Shown: positions 1-7,028 of the stretch, in pieces
How the letters are laid out: each line of letters opens with the position of its first letter
Position numbering within the stretch: position 1 is the stretch's first letter
Origin: JAULUH01 sp032111745
GTDB taxonomy: Bacteria > Chloroflexota > Anaerolineae > JAAEKA01
Length of the DNA: 16,957 nucleotides
Direction: 5' to 3'
Assembly: GCA_032111745.1 (NCBI GenBank)
Contig: JAULUH010000147.1
Coordinates: forward strand, 1 to 16,957
The notes under the pieces: model-generated
Database searches by the model: none
Told to the model about the DNA's origin: nothing
Seen by the model: the letters and a program-made list of their open reading frames with translations, nothing else
Program-made: the position numbers and the translations under genes

Positions 1-1
1 C

Positions 2-559
2 TATCCCCCGCGGCGGCAATCCTTGCAGCGCACTGTGCGGCTGTGGCCCCACCGGGCCGAGGGCGAGGGGCATTTCATCGCCCTGCTGCGCCGCGCTGGG
101 GATGGCCCGGCCGAGGCCTGGACGATGACCGGGGGGGCAACTGTCGCTGCCCTGCCCGAGTTCTGGGAGCCGCTGATCGACGAGCCTATGCCAGCGGGGT
201 TGGTGGCGCGGCCGCGCCAGGATGGCGCTACGGCTGTGTATGCCGTGATGCCGGATGCCCCCGACACGCGCGGTTTGCGCGCGGTTCGTCCAGGCTGGCA
301 CCTGGGTCATGAGCGCAAAGGGCGCTTCGTGCCCTCCCATGCCCTGGCCCTGGGGCTGGGCAGCCCGTCCGTGCTGCACCGGCTGGATGAGCCTCTGGGC
401 AGCGAGCGCATTGCCCGCTATCTGCATGGTGACACCCTACACGTTCCCGGCCCCGACGGCTGGGTACTCATCACCGTGGCCGGGTTCGCCCTGGGCTGGG
501 GCAAGCGGGTAGGCAATGTGATCAAGAACCATTTTCCCCACGCTATGCGCTGGCTGTGA
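2..559 (+). CDS. 16S rRNA (cytosine-C5) methyltransferase, RsmF/NOL1/NOP2/Sun family, C-terminal part
   Basis: This is the 3' part of a SAM-dependent rRNA m5C methyltransferase gene. The reading frame is open to the left edge, so the start and the catalytic motifs (SAM-binding loop and the two catalytic Cys motifs) lie outside the window. What remains begins with the family's last methyltransferase motif, R-L-W-P-H-R followed by G-E-G-H-F and a basic LLRR. After it comes the C-terminal RNA-binding extension typical of RsmF (YebU). That extension ends with a G-W-V-L-I-T-V segment and a G-W-G-K-R-V-G-x-V-I-K-N-H terminus. The family methylates cytosine in 16S rRNA during ribosome assembly; the exact position cannot be told from this fragment. 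The gene converges on the NUDIX gene with a 45-nt gap. Family assignment is firm; the choice of RsmF over a close paralogue rests on the C-terminal domain. Confidence 0.85.
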   Translation, partial: YPPRRQSLQRTVRLWPHRAEGEGHFIALLRRAGDGPAEAWTMTGGATVAALPEFWEPLIDEPMPAGLVARPRQDGATAVYAVMPDAPDTRGLRAVRPGWHLGHERKGRFVPSHALALGLGSPSVLHRLDEPLGSERIARYLHGDTLHVPGPDGWVLITVAGFALGWGKRVGNVIKNHFPHAMRWL

Positions 560-604
560 TCCAAGGGATAGGTCCCTATAGCTGGTCCCCGAAACCCTGG
601 CTGG

Positions 605-1243
605 TCAGGGTGCCTGGCAGGCGGCCACTACGACCTCGGCGAACTCTGCCAGCACCATAGCTGTGGCGCCCCACACCTTGTGGCCGTGCACGTCGAAAAA
701 GGGCACCCGCCGCATCTCGTCCCGGATGGTCCAGTCCTCGACCATGACGTGCCGGTCATCCGCGAAGTAGCTCACAGGGACCTCCAGGAGCTCCGCGACC
801 TCACCCGGTTGGGGAGAAAACTGCGGCCGCTCAGGCAGGTAGGCCACAAAGGGGTAGATGGTATAGTCGCTGGGGGGAATATAGAGGGGCGTCAGCGCGC
901 CGAGGACGCGCAGCTCGCCGGTGCAAACGCCAATCTCCTCGCAGGCCTCGCGCACGGCCGTGTGCGCCGGGGAGGCATCCTCCTGGTCCACCCGGCCACC
1001 CGGAAAGCTGATCTGGCCCTTGTGGTTGCCTACGGTATCGGTACGCCGCGTCAGCACCAGATGTAGCTCGCCTCCCGGCCCGCCCAGCCCGGCCGGATAC
1101 AGCAACAGCAGAACACCGCCCTCCTGCGGCCGGTGCTCCGGGGTCGGTGGAAAGAGCGGCCGGGGGATGGGTGCCATGCGCACCTGGGCCGGCAGGCCCG
1201 GGAGGGGCAGGCGCAGAGCGGCCTCGATGGACTCCGGTGTCAT
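605..1243 (-). CDS. NUDIX hydrolase, CoA pyrophosphatase (NudL-like)
   Basis: This 212-residue protein probably cleaves the pyrophosphate bond of coenzyme A or related nucleotides. It shows the CoA-subgroup signature: LTRR (residues 64-67), H74, then KGQISFPGG (75-83), followed by the NUDIX box ending R98-E99-A-C-E102-E103-I-G105. These Glu residues bind the catalytic divalent metal. The frame stays open further upstream to 1348, but that would overlap the end of murA by more than 90 nt. I chose the ATG at 1243, which leaves 10 nt after the murA stop and begins just before the family's N-terminal helix. No strong Shine-Dalgarno is visible, so translation may be coupled to murA. It is the last gene of a likely SAM hydrolase-murA-NUDIX transcript. 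The exact substrate is inferred from the subgroup signature. Confidence 0.85.
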   Translation of the reverse strand: MTPESIEAALRLPLPGLPAQVRMAPIPRPLFPPTPEHRPQEGGVLLLLYPAGLGGPGGELHLVLTRRTDTVGNHKGQISFPGGRVDQEDASPAHTAVREACEEIGVCTGELRVLGALTPLYIPPSDYTIYPFVAYLPERPQFSPQPGEVAELLEVPVSYFADDRHVMVEDWTIRDEMRRVPFFDVHGHKVWGATAMVLAEFAEVVVAACQAP

Positions 1244-1253
1244 CGCCGTGGGA

Positions 1254-2564
1254 TCACAGGCCGGCCTGGTGGGGGGCGTTGCCATAGCTGCGGCGCTCGA
1301 TCCGCGCGCCCAGGGCCAGCAGCTTCTGCTCCAGCTGCTCATAGCCACGATCGATCTGGTGGATATTGCCGATCTCGCTAGTGCCTTCCGCGGCCAGGGC
1401 CGCGATGACCAGGGCCATGCCCGCCCGGATGTCAGGGCTGACCACCGTGCTGCCGTGGAGGGTGGAGGGCCCGACCACTACGGCCCGATGGGGGTCGCAC
1501 AGGATGATCTGGGCACCCATGCTGATGAGCTTATCCGTGAAGTACAGGCGGCTCTCGAACATCTTGTCGTGGATTAGCACCGTACCCTGGGCCTGGGTAG
1601 CCACCACCAGGGCGATGCTCAACACATCGGCCGGAAACGCTGGCCACGGGGCGTTCTCGATTTTGGGCACTGCCCCGCCGACGTCGGGCTGGATCACCAG
1701 CTCCTGGCTGTCCCCCACCACCAGCGTGTCGCCCTCGTAGTGCATGTTGACGCCCAGGCGGTTGCGGAACACCATGTCCATCATGCGCAGGTGGGCACAG
1801 TTGACGCCCCGGATGCGCAGCTCACCCCGGGTGACCGCGCCCAGGCCGATAAAGCTGCCTATCTCAATGTGATCCGGGCACACGGTGAAGTCGCCGCCGT
1901 GCAGCCGCGGCACCCCTTCGATGACGAGGATGTTGCTGCCGATGCCGCTGATCTTGCCGCCCATCTGGTTGATGCACAGGCACAGGTCCTGCACGTGCGG
2001 CTCGGACGCCGCGTTGCGGATGCACGTGGTGCCCTGCGCCAGGGCCGCGGCCATGATGGCGTTCTCGGTGGCGGTCACGCTCATCTCGTCCAGCAGGATG
2101 TCGGCGCCGTGCAGCCTGGACGCCGTGAGCGCGAAGTCGCCGTTGTGGCTGGCCTGCGCGCCCATGGCCTCCAGGGCCAGCAGGTGGGTATCGATGCGCC
2201 GGCGGCCGATCTTATCCCCGCCGGGCATGGGCAGGGCGATGCGGCCGGCCCGGGCGAGCATGGGCCCGATCAGGGTGACCGAGCCGCGCGTGCGCTGGAA
2301 CAGGGCGGCCTGGGGCTCATGGTGGCGGATGGCCTCAGCCCTGAGTGTTATGGTGTGGCCGTCCTGCCAGGCGGCATCGACGCCCAGGTCGGCCAGCAGC
2401 TCGACTTGGGTCTCGATGTCGCCTATGCGGGGCACATTGCGCAGGGTCAGGGGCTCGTCCGTCAGCAGGCAGGCCGCCAACAAGGGTAGCGCTGCATTCT
2501 TGTTGCCGCTGGGCGTGATCTCCCCGCCCAGGGGCGTGCCGCCTTTGATCACAAACTGGTCCAT
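1254..2564 (-). CDS. murA: UDP-N-acetylglucosamine 1-carboxyvinyltransferase (MurA), Cys-to-Asp active site
   Basis: MurA transfers enolpyruvate from PEP to UDP-GlcNAc, the first committed step of peptidoglycan synthesis, in the cytoplasm. The 436-residue length is normal. The PEP-contacting K22 lies in S-G-N-K-N-A-A-L, at the same number as in E. coli. The UDP-GlcNAc-binding Asp is in P-A-F-P-A-D (E. coli FPTD, D305), and the C-terminal I-D-R-G-Y-E (E. coli R397) is intact. The active-site loop reads PGG-D117-KIG, so the usual catalytic Cys is Asp. That change is known from mycobacterial and chlamydial MurA and gives insensitivity to fosfomycin. I chose the ATG at 2564 because GGAGA lies 6 nt upstream; an open frame extends 11 codons further without such a site. 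It follows the SAM hydrolase by 76 nt and precedes the NUDIX gene by 10 nt. Confidence 0.95.
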   Translation of the reverse strand: MDQFVIKGGTPLGGEITPSGNKNAALPLLAACLLTDEPLTLRNVPRIGDIETQVELLADLGVDAAWQDGHTITLRAEAIRHHEPQAALFQRTRGSVTLIGPMLARAGRIALPMPGGDKIGRRRIDTHLLALEAMGAQASHNGDFALTASRLHGADILLDEMSVTATENAIMAAALAQGTTCIRNAASEPHVQDLCLCINQMGGKISGIGSNILVIEGVPRLHGGDFTVCPDHIEIGSFIGLGAVTRGELRIRGVNCAHLRMMDMVFRNRLGVNMHYEGDTLVVGDSQELVIQPDVGGAVPKIENAPWPAFPADVLSIALVVATQAQGTVLIHDKMFESRLYFTDKLISMGAQIILCDPHRAVVVGPSTLHGSTVVSPDIRAGMALVIAALAAEGTSEIGNIHQIDRGYEQLEQKLLALGARIERRSYGNAPHQAGL

Positions 2565-2640
2565 AGAAGTTCTCCGTGACAAGGTTGATCGGGGCATTGG
2601 GAAACGGAGTCGAGGCTTCAGCCGGTCATAGCACGACCCA

Positions 2641-3432
2641 CTACGAGTCTACACGGGGTCGAGCCTCGATGGGTTCACCCGGCTGCACGCGCAGGTGGGC
2701 AGCCGCGTCGCCATTGCGCACCGCGATCTCCAGCCGGCCGCTGCCGCCGATCAGGGCCAGTACTGCCCCAGGCGGCACCTCGACATAGGTGGCACAGAGC
2801 CCCGGGATATGGAGGCCGGCGATATGAATGGTCCACTTGCCGCCTGCCAGCCAACTGGCGGGCACGTTGCTGACCAGATTGCCGAAGTGATCGATCGCTT
2901 CTATGTGCCCGCGGATGGCACCGCCGGGCAGGCATTGCGCCACAGCCACGGGCAGCAGCACCGGGTCGTCGATGAGAGTACCGAGCTGCTCGAAGGGCAC
3001 GCCTGCGGCCAGGTGCGCGGCCACGGGCGCGAAGATATCCCGGCCGTGAAAGGTGTGGCTGACTGCTGGTAGCCATACCTGGGGGTTGTCCAGGTGAACG
3101 ACACGCGGCTGAGAGGTAAAGTCCCCGGCCAGGGCGAAGGTGAACAGCCCATTGTCAGGCCCGACGAATGTGGCCTGCGGCGTACGCACGGCGATAGGCC
3201 GCCGTGCGCTGCCGACGCCCGGATCGACCACTGCGACGTGAATGGTGCCGGCCGGGAAGTATGGTGCGGCGTCCCGCAGCACCGCGCTGCCCCGGCGCAC
3301 GTCCTGGGCCGGGACGAGATGGGAGATGTCGACCAGGGTGGCATTGGCCGCGATGCGCAGGATCGCGCCCTTCATAGCGGCCACGTAGCTATCGGCCAGG
3401 CCAAAATCGGTGGTAAGGGTGATGACGGTCAA
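2641..3432 (-). CDS. S-adenosyl-L-methionine hydrolase (adenosine-forming), DUF62/SAM hydroxide adenosyltransferase family
   Basis: Members of this family split SAM into adenosine and methionine using a water-derived hydroxide; they are structurally related to fluorinase and chlorinase. The 263-residue protein has the N-terminal LTTDFGLADSYV motif and a VVDPGVGSARR loop. It also has GPDNGL, an FHGRDIFAP motif, the interdomain IDHFGNLVSN and the C-terminal GGSGRLEIAVRNG. The known Asp-Arg-His triad (68/75/127 in the characterised archaeal enzyme) appears here as D70, R77 and H129 with identical spacing, so the hydrolase is expected rather than a halogenase. The start is a TTG at 3432, with GGAGG 7 nt upstream. 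The frame is open to 3510, but a promoter at 3482-3510 overlaps that stretch. It is the first gene of the minus-strand cluster with murA. The biological purpose of SAM hydrolysis here is unknown. Confidence 0.9.
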   Translation of the reverse strand: MTVITLTTDFGLADSYVAAMKGAILRIAANATLVDISHLVPAQDVRRGSAVLRDAAPYFPAGTIHVAVVDPGVGSARRPIAVRTPQATFVGPDNGLFTFALAGDFTSQPRVVHLDNPQVWLPAVSHTFHGRDIFAPVAAHLAAGVPFEQLGTLIDDPVLLPVAVAQCLPGGAIRGHIEAIDHFGNLVSNVPASWLAGGKWTIHIAGLHIPGLCATYVEVPPGAVLALIGGSGRLEIAVRNGDAAAHLRVQPGEPIEARPRVDS

Positions 3433-3481
3433 TAGGAGGCCTCCGTGGGCCTGAGCGTCCGGCGGCGGACCTCTGCCGCGG

Positions 3482-3510
3482 ATTGTACCGCGGCCGCGCC
3501 GCGGCGTCAA
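3482..3510 (-). promoter_or_regulatory. Sigma70-like promoter for the SAM hydrolase-murA cluster
   Basis: On the minus strand TTGACG (3510-3505) is separated by 17 nt from TACAAT (3487-3482); each hexamer matches consensus at five of six positions. Transcription would begin near 3475, about 43 nt before the TTG start at 3432. The spacer is made of CCGCGG-type palindromes, and CCGCGG flanks the -10 hexamer on both sides. This is seen in the sequence; activity is inferred. Confidence 0.7.
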
Positions 3511-3512
3511 AA

Positions 3513-3540
3513 GTGGAGACGCAAGATTTTGCGTCTCTAC
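3513..3540. repeat. Palindromic interspersed repeat, copy 1
   Basis: A 12-bp stem (3513-3524 with 3529-3540, one G-T wobble) closes a GATT loop. The core is GAGACGCAAGATTTTGCGTCTC. It sits immediately upstream of the minus-strand promoter. A second copy lies 17 nt further on. The dyad and the presence of two copies suggest a REP-like or very small non-autonomous element rather than a terminator, since no T-tract follows on either strand. Confidence 0.65.
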
Positions 3541-3557
3541 ATGAGGTGGGCATGTGC

Positions 3558-3585
3558 ATAGAGGCGCAAGATTCTGCGTCTCTAT
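3558..3585. repeat. Palindromic interspersed repeat, copy 2
   Basis: An 11-bp stem (3558-3568 with 3575-3585, one G-T wobble) closes a six-base loop. It is the same palindrome as at 3513-3540 with a few substitutions (GAGGCGCAAGATTCTGCGTCTC). Both arms keep the GCAAGATTyTGCG centre, which argues for a family of related copies rather than two chance hairpins. Confidence 0.65.
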
Positions 3586-3650
3586 TTCTAGAACGCATGA
3601 TCGAAAAAGCTACCACAGAAGTGCCGATTCTGGCGATTTGAGCCTACTTA

Positions 3651-3659
3651 TGGTATAAT
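3651..3659 (+). promoter_or_regulatory. Extended -10 promoter upstream of membrane protein/gyrB
   Basis: TGGTATAAT is a perfect -10 hexamer with the TGn extension. The best -35 at 17-nt spacing (TGGCGA, 3631-3636) is poor, as is common with extended -10 promoters. The same TGGTATAAT occurs before the tRNA operon at 16449-16457. Transcription would start near 3666, giving a leader of about 140 nt. Confidence 0.6.
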
Positions 3660-3662
3660 CGA

Positions 3663-3787
3663 CTGTGTAGCAGGGACACAGCAGAGCCTGCTGGACCATA
3701 CTGTAAACAGGCGGCACCCTGACGTTGGAAACCAGTCATTGGGTGTCGCCTGCTTGTTGCCTATCCGGCGCCCAGGCCTAGGGCGCT
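3663..3787 (+). promoter_or_regulatory. Structured 5' leader of unknown class
   Basis: The leader holds several inverted repeats. CTGTGT (3663-3668) can pair with ACACAG (3676-3681). Alternatively AGCAGG (3669-3674) can pair with CCTGCT (3687-3692); these two hairpins exclude each other. A long hairpin follows: a 12-bp stem 3708-3719/3741-3752, continued by TGAC/GTCA (3720-3723/3735-3738) and TGG/CCA around an AAA loop. A third stem is 3768-3773/3781-3786. I do not recognise a known riboswitch or T-box signature. It could equally be a small RNA gene. The pairing is seen; a regulatory role is inferred. Confidence 0.4.
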
Positions 3788-3804
3788 GAGAGCGAGACGA
3801 CGCC

Positions 3805-4764
3805 GTGGGACTGATCGATACCTTGACCGCAGGCTTCCGGCTGGTCGGGCGGCGCCCGTGGCTGATTCTGCTGCCGGCGCTGGTAGACCTCCTGCTCTGG
3901 CTGGGGCCGCAGCTCTCGGTGCGCCCGCTGGCCGATGCCCTGGTGGAGATCATGCGAACTACCGGCATTCCCGCAGACACCGCTCAGGGCCTGATGGTAT
4001 CGCCCGAGGTGCTGGTGGAGATGGCGGCCAGCTTTAACCTGTTGTGGCTGCTGAGCAACAGCCTGACCTGGTTCAACGTGCTAGTGCCGGGCCTGGTCGA
4101 GCCGGCCCGCATGGGGCTGGCTGCCACACCTATCGAGGTGCCCCTGGCGGCGCTGCCCGTGGTGGCATCGTTGCTGGCCATCGCCGGCCTCGGCCTGGGC
4201 AGCGCATTTCTGGTCACCATCATCTCCCAGTTGGAGGGGCCGGCCGGTCTGGCGCCATCTCCCCTTCGGCGCTGGCTGCACACGTGGGCCTGGATGGTGG
4301 TATATGGCCTGGTATTGCTGGCCCTGTTCATGCTCAGCACCTTCGTTCTTTCCCTGGGCATCTCGCTCCTGCTCCTGCTGATGCCGGCCCTGGCCAATGT
4401 GTTCGGCACCCTGGCCGTGCTCATGGGCAGCTGGCTCGTGGTCGGGCTCTTTCTGATGCTCTACTTCGTGGCCGCTGCCGTTGTGTCAGATGGCGTGGGC
4501 CTGGCAGAGGCCGTAAAGCGCAGCCTGGTGGTGGTGACCCAGAACTTCTGGAGCACGGTCGGGTTGATCCTATTGACCGGCCTGATCCTGGCCGGATTTC
4601 AGTTCATCTTTCAGCGGCTGGCGCAGGCCAGCTCTGTCGCTCTCATTGTATGTATCCTGGCCAACGCCGTGCTGCTGGCCGGGCTGACCGCAGCCCGCCT
4701 GATCTTCTATCGCGACCGGTTGCTCAGGATCGCCCTGGCCCAGCAGTCGACGCCAGCCGCCTAG
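3805..4764 (+). CDS. Polytopic membrane protein of unknown function
   Basis: This 319-residue protein is mostly hydrophobic, with about six or seven probable transmembrane segments. They lie near residues 18-35, 75-95, 110-140, 155-200, 205-235, 245-268 and 280-300, and are separated by short charged loops. The stretch D-G-V-G-L-A-E-A-V-K-R-S before the penultimate helix pair resembles a motif in diverse uncharacterised multi-pass membrane proteins, where an amphipathic A-x-x-x-S helix precedes a helix pair. I cannot assign a function. The start is GTG at 3805 with only a weak upstream purine stretch, so the exact start is uncertain. The gene is followed 39 nt later by gyrB, with no promoter visible between them, so co-transcription from the promoter at 3651 is likely. 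Confidence 0.78.
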   Translation: MGLIDTLTAGFRLVGRRPWLILLPALVDLLLWLGPQLSVRPLADALVEIMRTTGIPADTAQGLMVSPEVLVEMAASFNLLWLLSNSLTWFNVLVPGLVEPARMGLAATPIEVPLAALPVVASLLAIAGLGLGSAFLVTIISQLEGPAGLAPSPLRRWLHTWAWMVVYGLVLLALFMLSTFVLSLGISLLLLLMPALANVFGTLAVLMGSWLVVGLFLMLYFVAAAVVSDGVGLAEAVKRSLVVVTQNFWSTVGLILLTGLILAGFQFIFQRLAQASSVALIVCILANAVLLAGLTAARLIFYRDRLLRIALAQQSTPAA

Positions 4765-4803
4765 GTGATTGGCTTGGATTGGTTTTGTGGAGGATGATAG
4801 ATC

Positions 4804-6729
4804 GTGGCACTGAATAACAACACCCCTGCCCATTACGAAGCCAGCGACATCACCGTGCTGGAGGGCCTGGAGGCGGTGCGCCGCCGGCCCGGCATGTACA
4901 TCGGCGGCACCGATATCAAGGCGCTGCAGCACATGGTCTACGAGGTGGTGGACAACGCCATCGACGAGGCCATGGCCGGTGCCTGCGACCGCATCGAGAT
5001 CGCCATCCATCCGGACGAGAGCGTCAGCGTGCGCGACAACGGCCGGGGTATCCCGGTGGGCATCCACCAGCAGACCGGCCTGTCCGCGCTAACGGTGGTG
5101 ATGACCAAGCTGCACGCTGGCGGCAAGTTCGGCGGGGGCGGCTACAAGGTCTCGGGCGGCCTGCACGGTGTCGGCGTGTCCGCGGTCAACGCCCTGTCAG
5201 AATGGCTGGAGGTGCAGGTGTGCCGCGAGGGCAAGGTCTGGCGCCAGCGTTTCGAGCGCGGCTTCCCGCAGACGGCGGTCGAGATGGTCGGCCCCATGGC
5301 GCCGGGGCAGAGCACAGGTACCACGGTGACCTTCCTGCGCGACCCCCAGATCTTCGAGGAGTTGGACTATCGCTATGAGGCCCTGTTGCAGCGCTTCCGC
5401 GAGATGGCCTTCCTGACCCGGGGGGTCACCATCACCTTCAGCGACCAACGAGAGGCCGCGCCACGGCACACCACCTTCTATTTCGAAGGCGGCGTGCGCA
5501 GCTTCGTCAGCTACCTGAACAAAAACCGCGAGGTGTTGCACCCACCGGTATACATCGAGCGGGAGATGGAGGGTGTGCTGGTAGAGGCTGCCCTGCAGTA
5601 CACCGATGGCTTCAACGAGTCTACCTACACCTTTGCCAACACCATCAACACCCCCGATGGTGGCACCCACCTCACCGGCCTGCGCACGGCGTTGACCCGC
5701 TCCGTCAACGACTACGCGCGCAAGCAGGGCCTGCTCAAAGACAACGATGCGGCCTTCACCGCCGAGGACACCCGCGAGGGGCTGACGGCCATCGTCAGCG
5801 TCAAGCTGCCCGACCCGCAGTTCGAGAGCCAGACCAAGGTCAAGCTGCTCAACGCCGAGGTCAAGAGCTACGTGCAGTCCGCAGTGGGCGACGCCCTGAC
5901 CGCCTGGCTGGAGCAGAACCCGCGCGACGCCAAGAAGATCGTGGAGAAGTGCCTCACCAGCAGCCGCGCCCGCGATGCCATGCGCAAGGCCCGGGACCTG
6001 GTGATTCGCAAGAGCGCGTTGGAGAGCGCCACCCTGCCTGGGAAGCTGGCCGATTGCTCGGAGCGCGACCCGGCCAAGAGCGAGCTGTACATCGTGGAGG
6101 GCGACAGCGCCGGTGGCAGTGCCAAGCAGGGCCGGGACCGGCGTTTCCAGGCCATCCTCCCTCTGCGCGGCAAGATCCTCAACGTGGAGAAGGCCCGGCT
6201 GGACAAGGCGTTAGCCAACAAGGAGATCCAGGCCCTGATCACGGCCCTGGGCACGGGCATCGGCGATTCCTTCAACCGGGACAACCTGCGCTACAGCCGT
6301 GTGGTGATCATGTGCGACGCCGACGTGGACGGCGCCCACATCCGGACCCTGCTGCTGACCTTCTTTTTCCGCTACCTGGAGCCCCTGATTGCCAACGGCA
6401 ACCTGTTCATCGCCCAGCCACCGCTATACCAGATCAAGGCCGGCAAGGATGAGACCTACGTCTACAGCGATGAGGAGAGGGACAAGGTGCTCAAGCGGCT
6501 GGACGGAAAGAAGACTGTGGTGCAGCGTTACAAGGGGCTGGGGGAGATGAACCCCGAACAGCTGTGGTCGACGACCATGAACCCCGAGAACCGCACACTC
6601 CTGCAGGTGACCATCGACGATGCCGCCGCCGCCGACCGCACCTTCGACATGCTCATGGGTAGCGCCGTGCCCCCGCGCAAGCGTTTCATCCAGACCCACG
6701 CCAAGCAGGTACGGAACCTGGACGTGTAA
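4804..6729 (+). CDS. gyrB: DNA gyrase subunit B
   Basis: GyrB is the ATPase subunit of type IIA topoisomerase, which with GyrA introduces negative supercoils. The 641-residue length fits the form without the long insertion of enterobacterial GyrB. The GHKL ATPase site shows Y-E47-V-V-D-N51, D78-N-G-R-G and GGLHGVG (118-124). The ATP-sensing loop is QTK (343-345). The TOPRIM domain has EGDSAGGSA (432-440) and DADVDGAH (505-512), which supply the metal-binding acidic residues. RYKGLGEMNPEQLW (575-588) and the C-terminal tail are complete. The start is GTG, with GGAGG at 4789-4793. No gyrA is in the window. ParE is the alternative, but the GLGEMN-EQLW and TTMNP pattern favours GyrB. It probably shares a transcript with the membrane protein upstream. 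Confidence 0.96.
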   Translation: MALNNNTPAHYEASDITVLEGLEAVRRRPGMYIGGTDIKALQHMVYEVVDNAIDEAMAGACDRIEIAIHPDESVSVRDNGRGIPVGIHQQTGLSALTVVMTKLHAGGKFGGGGYKVSGGLHGVGVSAVNALSEWLEVQVCREGKVWRQRFERGFPQTAVEMVGPMAPGQSTGTTVTFLRDPQIFEELDYRYEALLQRFREMAFLTRGVTITFSDQREAAPRHTTFYFEGGVRSFVSYLNKNREVLHPPVYIEREMEGVLVEAALQYTDGFNESTYTFANTINTPDGGTHLTGLRTALTRSVNDYARKQGLLKDNDAAFTAEDTREGLTAIVSVKLPDPQFESQTKVKLLNAEVKSYVQSAVGDALTAWLEQNPRDAKKIVEKCLTSSRARDAMRKARDLVIRKSALESATLPGKLADCSERDPAKSELYIVEGDSAGGSAKQGRDRRFQAILPLRGKILNVEKARLDKALANKEIQALITALGTGIGDSFNRDNLRYSRVVIMCDADVDGAHIRTLLLTFFFRYLEPLIANGNLFIAQPPLYQIKAGKDETYVYSDEERDKVLKRLDGKKTVVQRYKGLGEMNPEQLWSTTMNPENRTLLQVTIDDAAAADRTFDMLMGSAVPPRKRFIQTHAKQVRNLDV

Positions 6730-6736
6730 GGGATGA

Positions 6737-6934
6737 TCAGGTGATCGGGACGGGTGCGGCCTCCATCAGCCCCTTGAGCTGCGAACGCAGCCTGTTCACC
6801 TCTGCAGCTAGCTCTGGTTGATGCGGCACGGCCCAGCGCTTGGTCTTGTTGCGGGCAAAAAGCGCGTACGCAAGACCTGCGCCGAAGAAGGCTGTGTAAA
6901 AGGGGGGATTTGGCCCGTGCAAGAATCCCCCCAC
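6737..6934 (-). CDS. Possible small membrane protein, perhaps the 3' part of a broken gene
   Basis: This is a 65-codon frame from a GTG at 6934. It encodes a hydrophobic segment (about residues 12-27, FYTAFFGAGLAYALFA), then a basic R-N-K-T-K-R-W, then a helix that could form a coiled coil (ELAAEVNRLRSQLKGLM). Codon third positions are mostly G or C, as in real genes here. No Shine-Dalgarno precedes the GTG. The same frame continues upstream past one TAG codon (6947-6949) to an ATG at 7027, giving 26 further plausible residues (see the pseudogene entry). The first codons overlap a strong hairpin. It may be a genuine small protein, a decayed gene or chance; I cannot name a family. Confidence 0.3.
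   Translation of the reverse strand: MGGFLHGPNPPFYTAFFGAGLAYALFARNKTKRWAVPHQPELAAEVNRLRSQLKGLMEAAPVPIT
6898..6932 (-). terminator. Strong hairpin with T-tract on the minus strand
   Basis: A perfect 9-bp stem GGGGGGATT/AATCCCCCC (6902-6910 with 6924-6932) closes a 13-nt loop. On the minus strand it is followed by TTTT (6901-6898), so it reads as a Rho-independent terminator in that direction only. No well-supported minus-strand gene ends just before it, although the 26-codon frame ending at 6947 does. It could instead be an inserted G-rich palindromic repeat. Confidence 0.4.
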
Positions 6935-7028
6935 AAAGATCTTGCGCTACAACTCCGTGAACCCGCTCACTAGAATGCCGCCCATGTAGCTCAGCATATT
7001 GGCAGTCATGGCGAAGAGGTGAGGCATC

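Larger units (their letters stand above)
6737..7027 (-). pseudogene. Candidate small gene interrupted by an in-frame amber codon
   Basis: Read from the ATG at 7027, the minus strand gives 26 codons (M-P-H-L-F-A-M ... G-F-T-E-L), then TAG at 6947-6949, then R-K-I-F-V-G-G-F-L and the 65-codon frame without any frame change. The two parts together would be a protein of about 96 residues with hydrophobic segments and a coiled-coil tail. Against it: no Shine-Dalgarno on this strand, and the ATG lies 1 nt from the GTG of the divergent glycosyltransferase gene. It overlaps the separate 65-codon entry, which is the alternative reading. Confidence 0.22.

Noticed and set aside
594..611. ACCCTG/CAGGGT hairpin between the convergent methyltransferase and NUDIX genes
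   Set aside because: It is only a 6-bp stem, has no T-tract and overlaps the NUDIX stop codon; too weak to call a terminator.
1740..2489. Long plus-strand open frame (249 codons) opposite murA
   Set aside because: It is antisense to a clear murA, rich in Ala/Gly/His/Gln, has no recognisable domain and reflects the GC-rich codon structure of murA.
3663..3787. Known riboswitch or T-box in the gyrB-operon leader
   Set aside because: I looked for the T-box GGUGG-type motif and for the cores of TPP, cobalamin, SAM, FMN and c-di-GMP riboswitches and saw none, so it is reported only as an unclassified structured leader.
6942..6976. Promoter for the glycosyltransferase gene (TTGCGC ... TAGAAT)
   Set aside because: The hexamers are 23 nt apart; the alternative -35 at the correct spacing (TACAAC) is poor, so no promoter is claimed.
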